Positions 1-7,891 of a stretch of 64,000 bases of DNA are shown piece after piece. The DNA is from an uncultured Eubacteriales bacterium (GTDB taxonomy: Bacteria; Bacillota; Clostridia; Oscillospirales; CAG-272), in NCBI GenBank assembly GCA_934433485.1, contig CAKRZR010000012.1, forward strand, positions 16,595 to 80,594, read 5' to 3'. The notes beneath the pieces were generated by a model, which was given only the letters and a program-made list of their open reading frames with translations, made no database searches and was not told the DNA's origin. Position numbers and translations under genes: made by a program. Position 1 is the stretch's first letter. Every line of letters begins with the position of its first letter.

Positions 1-660
1 AACGCGCTGCTGCTCGGTGCGGGGCTGACCAACTACGGCGGGGACGAGACAACAGCGGTGATGGCAACGGCGCGGGAGGACTGGGATGAAGGAACGCCAT
101 ACATCGAGATCATCAATCAGCTGCTGTCTGAGATCGGCTACAACTCGGCGTGGGTAGATCTTCAGGGCAAGGTATGGCTGACGAAATATGTGGATCCCGG
201 GCAGGACGATGTGGACCATACCTATCGCGCGGACGGCGAATCGATCATCACGGCAGACTACAGCTACAGCGACGACGCGTTTGACAAGGCCAATGTTTTC
301 AAACTCTATTGCCAAAATCCGGAGTTTCCGGAGCCGCTTTCCGCCACGGCAGTAAACGATGATGCTGCAAGTCCGTTTTCGACGGTGTCGCTCGGCGCGC
401 GGGTGCTGTACGTGGAGAGCGTGGACAACGTACCGGATCAGGCGACGCTGCAGGCCAGGGCGGACGAGATGATGCGAAAAAGCAAATACCGGACGGAGAC
501 GGTGGAGTTTACAACAGCCATCGCGCCGGGACACAAAACCTTTGATACGTTGGCGATCGACAACGGCGAGATCACGGGCTTATACCGCGAGACGGAGTGG
601 CGTATGGAGCTGACGGCGGGCGGATACATGACACATAAGGCGGAGAGGGTGAGAATATGA
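1..660 (+). CDS. Phage tail-tip/hub-like protein (5'-truncated)
   Basis: The reading frame is open from base 1, so the true start lies left of the window; the GTG at 58 is only an internal codon. About 219 residues are visible. The visible part has a stretch rich in acidic and aromatic residues (YSYSDDAFDKANVFKLY) and ends in a beta-rich segment. Its position directly before repeat-bearing and collagen-like structural genes and before the lysis genes suggests a tail-hub or baseplate component of a long-tailed phage. The family is inferred from position rather than from a decisive motif. Its stop overlaps the next start (ATGA), indicating translational coupling. Confidence 0.55.
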   Translation, partial: NALLLGAGLTNYGGDETTAVMATAREDWDEGTPYIEIINQLLSEIGYNSAWVDLQGKVWLTKYVDPGQDDVDHTYRADGESIITADYSYSDDAFDKANVFKLYCQNPEFPEPLSATAVNDDAASPFSTVSLGARVLYVESVDNVPDQATLQARADEMMRKSKYRTETVEFTTAIAPGHKTFDTLAIDNGEITGLYRETEWRMELTAGGYMTHKAERVRI

Positions 661-1556
661 GCGAAAACACAGAGCTGGGACGAATCGGCACGGTTGCAGC
701 GAAAAACGAAGAAGGCTTGCAAATACAGTTTGACGGCGATGAGGAGACGGGCGAAAAATACTACAAGTGCAATACGTCGATCCGGTTTGACGTGGGGGAT
801 CGCGTGTTGACGCTGCCGATCAGCGGGACGTACATCGTGTTTTGTAAAATCGGCGCGCCGGGCGGACCGGTATCCAAAACGGACGAGATGATCAACGCGG
901 TGGGCGCGGACGGAAGCGGAAAACTGTACACCACGCCGGCAGAGGAAAAAGTGAAACCGGTGGCGAAAACGAAAGACATGACGCAGGATGTGGGCATGGA
1001 CGGGGAGACGGGAAAGCTGTACACGAAACCGGCGACAGAAAAGGTGAAGCCGGTGACGAAAACGTCCGCCATGACGCAGGATGTGGGAATGGACAGCACG
1101 ACGGGAAAACTGTACACAATCCCGCAGAAAGTAAAACCGGTGACAAAAAACGCGGACATGACGGAGGACGTCGGCGTGGACAGCGACGGGAAACTATACA
1201 CGGCACCGGCGGCGGTGGGATGGGTGAAAACGCTGAAACAAAACGCGACGACCAGTGTAAAACTGGAAATGAACTCATCAAACGACCTGGTGCCAAGCTA
1301 CGACTCATCGACATACGGCATTGGGATAGGAACGAACAGTTACTTTATACGCCGCGCCTATATCGGGAGCGACATTGCAAAAATCGGTTCGTCGGACAGA
1401 AGCAAAGTGGGCTTTTTTGGCACAACGCCAGCCGTGCGACAAACGTTATCGACGACATCGCAAAATCAGGGATACACGTATGCTACGGAAAGAAATTATT
1501 TAACGATCATCAACAATATTGCTGGAATCCTCAAAAAGCTGGGGCTGCTGGCATAA
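657..1556 (+). CDS. Repeat-containing prophage structural protein
   Basis: 299 aa, coupled to the upstream gene by an ATGA overlap. The central part (about residues 80-180) has four imperfect repeats of roughly 25-33 residues. Each carries a Met-Asp or Val-Asp-like acidic turn, a GKLYT motif and a KVKPVTK motif. The C-terminal third is different and could be a binding or trimerisation domain. Repeated short modules between a tail-tip gene and a collagen-like fibre gene fit a fibre, baseplate or host-contact protein. I do not recognise the family, and the function is inferred from context. Confidence 0.6.
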   Translation: MSENTELGRIGTVAAKNEEGLQIQFDGDEETGEKYYKCNTSIRFDVGDRVLTLPISGTYIVFCKIGAPGGPVSKTDEMINAVGADGSGKLYTTPAEEKVKPVAKTKDMTQDVGMDGETGKLYTKPATEKVKPVTKTSAMTQDVGMDSTTGKLYTIPQKVKPVTKNADMTEDVGVDSDGKLYTAPAAVGWVKTLKQNATTSVKLEMNSSNDLVPSYDSSTYGIGIGTNSYFIRRAYIGSDIAKIGSSDRSKVGFFGTTPAVRQTLSTTSQNQGYTYATERNYLTIINNIAGILKKLGLLA

Positions 1557-1570
1557 GGGAGGATATAACC

Positions 1571-2941
1571 ATGGAAAAAATCAAAATCGCAATCACGGGG
1601 CGGGTGGCGTCGGTGGTGGCGCTGCCGGAAGTGGTGGCGGACAACGCGGAGTATGAGGTGGATTTCGCGCTCGATCCGCGAGAGGGATGGGACATATCGC
1701 TCCCCATCACGGCACTGTTTGTCCGGCGCGACGGTTCCTACACCGCGCGGATCCTGGACGCGGGCGCAACATCCTGCACCATGCCGCCGCAGACCGGGAC
1801 GAACATTGTTTATGTTGGGCTGACGCAGGACGATATGCGTACAACTACCCCCGCCACGATCAAGGTGCGCCGCTCGATTCGCACGGTGGCGAACGATCCG
1901 CTCCCGGCACCAACGGAGGACGTATACGCGCAGATCCTGGAGGCATACGCGGGGATCAAAGTCCTCTCCGGCAAGGGCGCGCCCACGTCGGCAACGCAGG
2001 GCAAGGTAAATCAGCTATACCGCGATGAGGATACACAGCGGCTGTACATTTGCACGGCGACGGACGGCGGGTACACGTGGGCGGCGGTGTCCGGTGGATC
2101 GGTGGACGTGGATGCGACGCTGACGAAGGCGGGGTATGCCGCGGATGCGAAAGCGGCGGGGGATGCGATTGGGAAAAAGCTGAATGCAACCGCATTGCCG
2201 ACGGCGATCAACGACGCACTGGCGCAGGCGAAAGCAAGCGGCGAGTTTGACGGCGCAAAAGGTGAAAAGGGTGACAAAGGTGATCCGGGCGCGCAGGGAA
2301 TCCGCGGTGAGAAGGGTGAGACAGGACCCGCGGGACCGCAAGGGGAGACAGGACCCGCCGGAGCGAAAGGCGATACTGGACCTGCGGGACCGAAAGGCGC
2401 GGACGGCAAAGACGGCGCGGGAATCGATGTCACCGGGGCAAAGGTTGGGCAGATTGCCAAAATCACGGCGGTGGACAGCGTGGGCAAGCCGACGGAGTGG
2501 GAGCCGGTTGATATGCCGAGTGGGGGAGATTTGCCGTTGTTTACGGAGATTGCGACGTACGACATGACGAGTATGACGTTTCCTGCGGTGATCGTGATGC
2601 CGGATGCATGGAGAGAATATATCATAGAGATATCTGCGAAAACGAGCGCGGATAAAACATTAAGAATAAACAACGCCATAAATGAAAGCGGATACGGCAC
2701 TCGGACCATTTTAACCATAAAAATCACATCGCATGCATGGGGGACGCACGGGATGATTAAATACAAAAGGATCACGGAAGGATTATACATATATGAAGTT
2801 GCAGGTGCAACCGCTCGAAGTCATGCCGAGGAAAGCACCTCGTTGACAGCTGTTAACACAAATGTAAAATATACAATATTTATGGATGATACACCGGATG
2901 CAACTATCACAGAAGGGACTATTAAAATTTACGCGAGGTAA
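1571..2941 (+). CDS. Collagen-like prophage tail fibre/baseplate protein
   Basis: 456 aa. The start is the ATG behind GGGAGGATATAACC, not the upstream in-frame codons that overlap the previous gene. The N-terminal 120 residues resemble a baseplate-attachment domain. Around residues 228-280 there is an uninterrupted run of Gly-X-Y triplets (GEKGDKGDPGAQG, GPAGPQGETGPAG) typical of phage collagen-like stalks. A beta-rich C-terminal domain follows, probably the distal receptor-contact part. Collagen-like stretches in phage fibres form trimeric stalks. The role in host adsorption is inferred from this architecture and from the neighbouring structural and lysis genes. Confidence 0.75.
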   Translation: MEKIKIAITGRVASVVALPEVVADNAEYEVDFALDPREGWDISLPITALFVRRDGSYTARILDAGATSCTMPPQTGTNIVYVGLTQDDMRTTTPATIKVRRSIRTVANDPLPAPTEDVYAQILEAYAGIKVLSGKGAPTSATQGKVNQLYRDEDTQRLYICTATDGGYTWAAVSGGSVDVDATLTKAGYAADAKAAGDAIGKKLNATALPTAINDALAQAKASGEFDGAKGEKGDKGDPGAQGIRGEKGETGPAGPQGETGPAGAKGDTGPAGPKGADGKDGAGIDVTGAKVGQIAKITAVDSVGKPTEWEPVDMPSGGDLPLFTEIATYDMTSMTFPAVIVMPDAWREYIIEISAKTSADKTLRINNAINESGYGTRTILTIKITSHAWGTHGMIKYKRITEGLYIYEVAGATARSHAEESTSLTAVNTNVKYTIFMDDTPDATITEGTIKIYAR

Positions 2942-2945
2942 AAGC

Positions 2946-3344
2946 ATGAAAATTTGGGAAAACGGAATTATCCGCGAAATGACAGCCGCAGAAATCGCGG
3001 AAATGCAAGAAATGGAAATGGCGGCGGAATCGACTATCGAGCCGCTGACGGACGCGAAAAAAATGGAACTGATGCTTGCGACCATCCCCGAAGCACCAAT
3101 GCCGACGGTGGAACCGAAAGTCGGCTACAGGTGGCAGCCGATGTATAGCTCATCTTCCGGGTTCGCGTGGGAGCTTGTGGAAGATCCCACTGCACTCGGA
3201 ACAATGAAAAATCCGCTGTACTGGCTTACAGGCAAGGCAGTAAAGATGGGGTATCACTACACTGATGGCACGACAACGTATGTCGCGCTTGCGGATGGTG
3301 TGCCGAGTGGGTTTAAAGACGCTACATATTTTGCGGAGGTGTAA
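2946..3344 (+). CDS. Small prophage protein of unknown function
   Basis: 132 aa, beginning MKIWENGIIREMT four bases after the fibre gene stop. The N-terminal half is Met/Glu/Ala-rich and predicted helical (TAAEIAEMQEMEMAAE). The C-terminal half is Trp/Tyr/Gly-rich, with a pattern (WQPMYSSSSGFAWELVEDP) seen in small proteins that follow tail fibres in Clostridia phages. It could be a fibre assembly chaperone or a tail accessory protein. No catalytic motif is visible. Confidence 0.6.
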   Translation: MKIWENGIIREMTAAEIAEMQEMEMAAESTIEPLTDAKKMELMLATIPEAPMPTVEPKVGYRWQPMYSSSSGFAWELVEDPTALGTMKNPLYWLTGKAVKMGYHYTDGTTTYVALADGVPSGFKDATYFAEV

Positions 3345-3347
3345 AAC

Positions 3348-3656
3348 ATGATCGAACGAATCCTAAACTGGGCAGTGCCGCTTGTGGGTGGGTCCGTCGT
3401 AACCTACTGCGTCGCGTGGTGGCGGATGCAGAAAAAGAAGAACACGGCACTTGAAGAAGGCGTGCAGTGCCTGCTCCGCGGCGAAATCCTGCGAAACTAC
3501 AAAGAGTATTCGCGCAAGGGGTATTGCCCAAATTATGCCAAAGAAGCCGAAAACCGCGCGTACAACGCTTACCACGCGCTCGGCGGCAACGACATCGCCA
3601 CGGACAAACATGATGTAATCATGAAACTGCCGGACGAACCCGAGAAAAAAGAGTAG
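3348..3656 (+). CDS. Small membrane-anchored prophage protein
   Basis: 102 aa. One N-terminal hydrophobic segment (WAVPLVGGSVVTYCVAWW, residues 7-24) is followed by a charged cytoplasmic tail. The tail keeps GEILRNYKEYSRKGYCP and YHALGGN motifs common in short proteins beside holins. The gene lies between the fibre module and the endolysin-like gene, so a lysis-accessory or holin-like role is plausible. It sits three bases after the preceding stop. Function is not proven by any motif. Confidence 0.6.
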   Translation: MIERILNWAVPLVGGSVVTYCVAWWRMQKKKNTALEEGVQCLLRGEILRNYKEYSRKGYCPNYAKEAENRAYNAYHALGGNDIATDKHDVIMKLPDEPEKKE

Positions 3657-3667
3657 GAGGTGAACCT

Positions 3668-4804
3668 ATGCTACTGCCATATAAAGGCGAGGTGCGCGTC
3701 TCGTCGCCGTTTGGGTGGCGTACGCTGTTCGGCAAACGCGTGTATCACAAAGGGATCGACCTTGTAGGCACGGACAAAACGGTACGCGCCGTGGTCGGCG
3801 GCGTGGTGGGACAGTCGATCATCATCACGGACACGGCGAACCGCACGAGCGAGTGGGGCAACTACGTCCGCATTAACGGCGAGGACGGACGGCTGTACTA
3901 TTACTGCCACCTATCCAAACGGCTTGTTTCGCGCGGCACGAAAATCAAAGTAGGGGATGCAATTGGTGTGGAGGGATCAACAGGAAAATCCACCGGATCC
4001 CATCTCCACTTTGAGGTGCGGGAGAACGGCACGTCCGTTGATCCGACAAACGTGCTGGGCATTAACAACGTGGTCGGCACAGTCACGGCGCGAACGGTAA
4101 AGCCTGCTGAACGCACGTGCTACACCGTCAACGGTCTGACGATCTGCCGCGCGGATGATTTCGGGATCGAATATCACGATGCTGGCAAGAAAAACATCTC
4201 CGAGGATCGATACATCAACGGCGGGTTCTTTGGCGCGTACAAGGGCGCAATGGGCAACTTTACCCTGCCTGTAGCAAATCTGGTATGCGATATAGGCAAA
4301 ATCGCGCCGGATGCTGAGAAATACATCAAGCCGTATGTGAGCGGCGGCAAACTGCGGTACGGGTGCGATGATAATGCCAGCACACAGTATCACGGGCGCA
4401 AGGTATCCACACTTGTCAAAACGTCCTCCGGAAAGGTGTATGTTGCCGACATCAGCGAACCGCCGGCAGATGCCATCTATGCCATATCCGGTGTGCCTAC
4501 CATCCGCAACGGTGACGATGTCGATTATTACGGATACGTCAAATCGCAGGGATGGGACGAAAGCTGCATGTACGCGACCTATCGCAGCTGGCTTGGCGTG
4601 CGCGACGGTAAGATATGGGTTATCACAGGCAAGACGGCAACAAAAAACTATATCTACGGCATGGAGTTTTGGCGCAAGATCAAGGGCGAAAAGTTTGATG
4701 ATGTGATTTGTCTCGACGGCGGCGGTAGCTACGTCCGCAAGACGGGCACAGGAAAGTACGCAACTGTCGGCAACCGTAGGATTAACAACTACGTCACGTA
4801 TTAA
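3668..4804 (+). CDS. M23 peptidase fused to a phosphodiester glycosidase domain (endolysin-like)
   Basis: 378 aa, preceded by an AGGAGGTG ribosome site. Residues 1-135 form an M23 (LytM-type) metallopeptidase: SPFGWR, a metal-site HKGID and the catalytic HLHFEV motif are all present. Residues about 145-378 match the phosphodiester glycosidase (NAGPA/DUF2233) fold, with NGGFFG near the start and CLDGGGS near the end. The first domain should cut peptide cross-links. The second belongs to a family that cleaves sugar-phosphodiester bonds and might act on cell-wall glycopolymers. There is no signal peptide, so release would depend on the neighbouring holin-like proteins. The fusion is unusual for a lysis enzyme; which domain is the main lysin cannot be read from sequence. 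Confidence 0.8.
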   Translation: MLLPYKGEVRVSSPFGWRTLFGKRVYHKGIDLVGTDKTVRAVVGGVVGQSIIITDTANRTSEWGNYVRINGEDGRLYYYCHLSKRLVSRGTKIKVGDAIGVEGSTGKSTGSHLHFEVRENGTSVDPTNVLGINNVVGTVTARTVKPAERTCYTVNGLTICRADDFGIEYHDAGKKNISEDRYINGGFFGAYKGAMGNFTLPVANLVCDIGKIAPDAEKYIKPYVSGGKLRYGCDDNASTQYHGRKVSTLVKTSSGKVYVADISEPPADAIYAISGVPTIRNGDDVDYYGYVKSQGWDESCMYATYRSWLGVRDGKIWVITGKTATKNYIYGMEFWRKIKGEKFDDVICLDGGGSYVRKTGTGKYATVGNRRINNYVTY

Positions 4805-4929
4805 CTTGCGTGCAACTTGCGACTAACTTGCTTACAACTTGCGTGTCGCTTGCTGAATGCGGGGAAAACAGGAAGAAAACATGGAAATAACGCCTTTTCC
4901 CCGCAAAAATTAACTTGCCTGTAACTTGC
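4803..4929. repeat. 11-bp-periodic AACTTGC repeats
   Basis: AACTTGC occurs at 4803, 4814, 4825 and 4836, with a variant (CGCTTGC) at 4847, exactly one helical turn apart. A second pair lies at 4912 and 4923, again 11 bp apart, and a diverged AACTTGA is at 4942. The two blocks flank the inverted repeat at 4859-4904. Face-phased sites like this are typical of a DNA-binding protein that polymerises along one side of the helix, or of iterons. No protein for it is identified. Confidence 0.75.
4859..4904. other. 10-bp inverted repeat between the phased repeat blocks
   Basis: GCGGGGAAAA at 4859-4868 is perfectly complementary to TTTTCCCCGC at 4895-4904, with a 26-nt purine-rich interval. It lies downstream of the endolysin-like gene. 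It could be a weak terminator, but it has no T-run, and its position between two repeat blocks suggests part of a composite protein-binding site. Confidence 0.55.
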
Positions 4930-4987
4930 CGAGTTACGGACAACTTGATACATCGTGGTACAAAAACTTAGGACTGGAGGCGCAAAG

Positions 4988-5302
4988 ATGCGAAAACCAA
5001 CCATCAAGCAGTACAGCAAGCGCGTCGTATCCGCTATGGTGCTGGCGTGGTTCGCGGGTATTGCTTTCGGGATGGGCGTGATCGTCTGGCAGATGATCCG
5101 TGCGCCGGACACGGTATCGCTCGACAGTTTGTTAACGTACATAGGCGCGCCGATGGGCTGCGGGATTGCCGGGTATCTCGCAAAATCGGCGTTCGAAAAC
5201 CGAGAAAAAATCAAGGCAAAGTATATCCCGGAATACGATAATTTAACGGAGGAAGTAAGTAATGAAGAAAATCGATTGGGTGCGGAAACTGACGAGCCGT
5301 AA
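4988..5302 (+). CDS. Two-TM small prophage membrane protein (holin-like)
   Basis: 104 aa. The ATG at 4988 is chosen because GGAGG lies seven bases upstream. Two hydrophobic segments (about residues 17-36 and 45-65) are followed by a charged tail (SAFENREKIKAKY). The 3' end overlaps the next holin-like gene by 41 bases. The size, topology and position beside the endolysin-like gene fit a holin or anti-holin. Family assignment rests on topology and context. Confidence 0.65.
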   Translation: MRKPTIKQYSKRVVSAMVLAWFAGIAFGMGVIVWQMIRAPDTVSLDSLLTYIGAPMGCGIAGYLAKSAFENREKIKAKYIPEYDNLTEEVSNEENRLGAETDEP

Positions 5303-5528
5303 ATTTTGGATGGCGGTTGCGGGTTTTGTGGCGGGTATCGCCATGATCTGCGGCGCGAAACCGGAAGAGCTGGAGAAAATCATCAGCGGCGCGGCAATGG
5401 CAATCGCGGCTTTCGCAAGCTACAGTTTCGCGGAGTCTCGCACGGATTCTGCGGCGGCTATCGGTGGTGTGGAACCTGAGAAAAAGGATGAGCCGGAAGA
5501 AAAGGAAGATACCGAAACGGAGGAATAA
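5262..5528 (+). CDS. Phage holin-like protein
   Basis: 88 aa starting MKKIDWVRKLTSRKFWMAV, the common opening of short Firmicutes phage holins. Two membrane spans (about 16-32 and 40-56) precede a Glu/Lys-rich tail. It would form membrane lesions that let the lysin reach the wall. A GGAGG site lies inside the overlapping upstream gene. The pair of overlapping membrane genes could be a holin/antiholin couple. Confidence 0.75.
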   Translation: MKKIDWVRKLTSRKFWMAVAGFVAGIAMICGAKPEELEKIISGAAMAIAAFASYSFAESRTDSAAAIGGVEPEKKDEPEEKEDTETEE

Positions 5529-5540
5529 GGGGGCGAAGAT

Positions 5541-5780
5541 GTGCCGCGATATGACGTTGCATGCCAACGGATCCTGCGCGGGATCGGCGATCGGGAAAAA
5601 ATACGCTCGATTATCCGGCGTGCCGCGCTGACACGGACGGAGGCTTGCGTGATGGAGCTGCGATACGTCGAGCGGATCGAGGATTTGCAGACGATCGCGG
5701 ACCGGATAGGCTATAGCTACAGCAAAGTCTCTAAGGCACACACTTCCGCCGCAAAAAAGGTGCTGCAGCTCATACTCTGA
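5541..5780 (+). CDS. Sigma-region-4-like HTH regulator of the prophage
   Basis: 79 aa, GTG start. The sequence ALTRTEACVMELRYVER followed by LQTIADRIGYSYSKVSKAH reproduces a sigma-70 region-4 helix-turn-helix, as in phage ArpU/RinA-like late activators and autolysin regulators. There is no sigma region 2, so it is a regulator rather than a complete sigma factor. It sits directly before the 11-bp repeats at 5790 and the next structural cluster, which it may control. The target is inferred from position. Confidence 0.65.
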   Translation: MPRYDVACQRILRGIGDREKIRSIIRRAALTRTEACVMELRYVERIEDLQTIADRIGYSYSKVSKAHTSAAKKVLQLIL

Positions 5781-5789
5781 AACACGATC

Positions 5790-5820
5790 ATGATAAAATC
5801 ATGATAAAACAATGATAAAA
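5790..5820. repeat. Three ATGATAAAA repeats with 11-bp period
   Basis: ATGATAAAA is repeated at 5790, 5801 and 5812 with two-base separators, so all copies lie on the same helix face. They are just downstream of the HTH regulator and about 65 bp before the next gene. This is a candidate activator binding site for the 5886-8373 cluster. Confidence 0.7.
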
Positions 5821-5885
5821 TGCCTTTGCAAACTGTGTTATACTATAGCCAGTAAGCAAGGGCGTTTTTGCTTTTGGAGGGTAAA

Positions 5886-6242
5886 ATGGATAATCAGCAA
5901 TACTATGGATACGGCCAGCAGTATCCGCAGCCGAGACAGCAGCGGCAGCCGCCTTGGATGTGCGTGCCTGTGTCCTGCCGCGAGGAGGCAGTCGCGGTGC
6001 AGATGGATTACATGTACGCCGGGATCATAATGCCGGATCTCGCACACAACGCCGTGTACGCAAAAATCGTAAATCCTAACACGATGGAAACGCGGTTTTG
6101 CGATTTTGCGGCCGTTCCCCCGCCCAAACTGGTGCAGGCGGACGAGTTTGTGACGCGTGAGGATTTTGGCAAGCTGTGCCAGATTGTGCAGCAGCTCCAG
6201 AACGAGAGACAGGCACCTGTGCCGGTAAAGGAGGAGGAGTAA
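5886..6242 (+). CDS. Q/P-rich small prophage protein
   Basis: 118 aa. The start is behind TTGGAGGG. The N-terminus is low-complexity (Asn, Gln, Tyr, Pro), followed by a conserved-looking core with CVPVSCREEAVAVQMDY and a C-terminal helical tail (LCQIVQQLQNER). It heads a run of five genes transcribed together and touches the next gene with no intergenic base. I recognise the arrangement as a recurring unit in gut Firmicutes prophages, but no function is known to me. Virion-associated or decoration protein is a guess. Confidence 0.6.
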   Translation: MDNQQYYGYGQQYPQPRQQRQPPWMCVPVSCREEAVAVQMDYMYAGIIMPDLAHNAVYAKIVNPNTMETRFCDFAAVPPPKLVQADEFVTREDFGKLCQIVQQLQNERQAPVPVKEEE

Positions 6243-6476
6243 ATGGGAAGCAATTTACCGAATCCGGCAGCGCTGATCATGCAGGCAATCGCAAGCGGAA
6301 GACCGTTGGACAGCGTGTTGGACGCGATCGGCAAGCAGTCGCCGGAGATGGATCGCGCGGTATCCATCATCCGCGGCAAAAACGCGCAGCAGCTGCAGGG
6401 GATCGCCGAAAATATGGCGCGGGAACGTGGGATCGATATACGCACGCTTGTAAAAAATCTCGGACTGAACCTGTAA
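6243..6476 (+). CDS. Small helical prophage protein
   Basis: 77 aa, starting immediately after the preceding stop with AGGAGGAG inside the upstream gene. It is predicted to be all-helical, with repeated Ile/Ala-rich amphipathic segments (LIMQAIASGRPLDSVLDAI). There is no enzyme or HTH motif. The stop is followed by about 110 bp containing a repeated ACCGATCGA unit before the next gene. It probably works with its neighbours. Confidence 0.55.
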   Translation: MGSNLPNPAALIMQAIASGRPLDSVLDAIGKQSPEMDRAVSIIRGKNAQQLQGIAENMARERGIDIRTLVKNLGLNL

Positions 6477-6585
6477 ACCAGCAAACCCAATCAGTTTATC
6501 GGGAGACTTGATCAAAAACCGATCGAAAAACCGATCGATACCGGGATGCCGGATCGAAATATAAAAAAACTGAGAGGGTTAAAAA

Positions 6586-7419
6586 ATGGGCAACGAACTT
6601 TTGACAGGCTTCCTCGCCGGGCAGGGCGAGAACAACAACAAAAGCGGCGGCTTTTTCGGGAATGAAGGGCTGTGGGCAGTCATCATCCTCGCGATCATCT
6701 TCGGCTGGGGTCGCAACAACTTCGGCGGTGGAAGCGACGCGTCGACAACGATCCCGTACATGATGGCGATGGGATCCGGTGCGGCACAGGGCGGCCTGAC
6801 GCGCGCGGACATGATGTCCGAATTTGGTTTCAAGGGCTTGGAGGACAGCGTACGCGCAGTACAAGACGGCCTGTGTGATGGTTTTTATGCCGCGAACGCC
6901 ACCGCGATGAACGGCTTCCACGGTGTCGACAACGCGATCAGCAACCTCGGATATCAGACGCAGCAGGGCTTTAATGGCACAAACGTTGCGCTGATGCAGG
7001 GCTTCAACGGAGTCGAGCGCGGGCAGAATGCGATCCAGACGCAGCTTGCCTCCTGCTGTTGCGAAAACGGCCGGGCGATGGAGCGCGGATTTGCAGATAT
7101 AGGCTACCGCATGGCAACCGATACCTGCGCGATCAACACAAACGCAGCGAACAACACGCGCGATATCATCGACGCGATGGCCGCAGGTTTCCGCGGCGTG
7201 GACGCAAAACTCACCGAACAGAGAATCGCGGACAAAGATGCGCAGATCGCGGCGCAGAATCAGCGGATCTTTGCGCTGGAGCTTGCCGCGTCGCAGGCCG
7301 CGCAGAACCAGTATCTGGTAAATGCGATCGGTCCGAAGGCGCCTGTTCCGGCGTTTCGTGTACCGGCGCCTTGGCAGTGGCAGGGCAACAACGGCGGCGG
7401 CTGCTGCTACAATAATTAA
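6586..7419 (+). CDS. Asn/Gly/Gln-rich prophage protein with hydrophobic N-terminus and Cys clusters
   Basis: 277 aa. A Gly/Asn-rich start and one hydrophobic segment (LWAVIILAIIFGWG, residues 29-42) precede a long region of degenerate heptad-like repeats (GFNGVE, QTQQGFNG, NAISNLG). A CCC cluster follows near residue 156, then a coiled coil (KLTEQRIADKDAQIAAQNQ) and a Cys-containing tail (GGGCCYNN). Proteins with this pattern recur in gut Firmicutes prophages. The repeats and paired cysteines suggest an extended oligomer, possibly virion-attached or membrane-tethered. The function is not known. Confidence 0.65.
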   Translation: MGNELLTGFLAGQGENNNKSGGFFGNEGLWAVIILAIIFGWGRNNFGGGSDASTTIPYMMAMGSGAAQGGLTRADMMSEFGFKGLEDSVRAVQDGLCDGFYAANATAMNGFHGVDNAISNLGYQTQQGFNGTNVALMQGFNGVERGQNAIQTQLASCCCENGRAMERGFADIGYRMATDTCAINTNAANNTRDIIDAMAAGFRGVDAKLTEQRIADKDAQIAAQNQRIFALELAASQAAQNQYLVNAIGPKAPVPAFRVPAPWQWQGNNGGGCCYNN

Positions 7420-7486
7420 CAATCCGGCAGAGCCGTGATCATGGGGGCGGCACACCGTCCCCTGTAATTTTAAGGGGGTATAAAAA

Positions 7487-7891
7487 ATGGATTGCAACAA
7501 CGTTTGCAGGCTGTGCGATCGGTTGATCCTGTCGCAGGCCGTGACATTTGCGGGCGGCACGCTGACGATCAACATCCCGGCAGGATCCTACAACAACGGC
7601 GCAAAATACTGTATCGTAGTCGCGCAGGCGATCCCCGAGGCAACCACGATCAGCGCGCCGGTGGTGATCACGATCGGCAGCGGCACAACGCAATATCCGC
7701 TCGTAAACCGATGCTGTGCGCAGGTCACGGCGTGCGGGATGCGGACGAGGACAAAATACGCGACGATCGTATCAACCAATCCAACGGGCGGCAGCTTTAA
7801 GCTGCTCGGCCGACCGGCTTGTGCGCCGAACAACGACCTTAGAGCAATCGACGGCGGGGCGGCAGCGGCGGCGGAAGGGGGCACGACATGA
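7487..7891 (+). CDS. Cys-rich beta-type small prophage protein
   Basis: 134 aa. An N-terminal CNNVCRLCD motif is followed by beta-strand-rich sequence (FAGGTLTINIPAGSYNNG) and further cysteines (RCCAQVTACG). It follows the hydrophobic/Cys-rich protein and overlaps the next gene by four bases. The compact beta fold and conserved cysteines suggest a capsid-decoration-like or metal-binding structural module. There is no recognisable catalytic residue pattern. Confidence 0.6.
   Translation: MDCNNVCRLCDRLILSQAVTFAGGTLTINIPAGSYNNGAKYCIVVAQAIPEATTISAPVVITIGSGTTQYPLVNRCCAQVTACGMRTRTKYATIVSTNPTGGSFKLLGRPACAPNNDLRAIDGGAAAAAEGGTT

Noticed and set aside
1220..1570. Longer N-terminus for the collagen-like protein
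   Set aside because: It overlaps the preceding structural gene and lacks a ribosome site.
2011..2790. Minus-strand Pro-rich frame opposite the collagen repeats
   Set aside because: It is a shadow of the Gly-X-Y codons.
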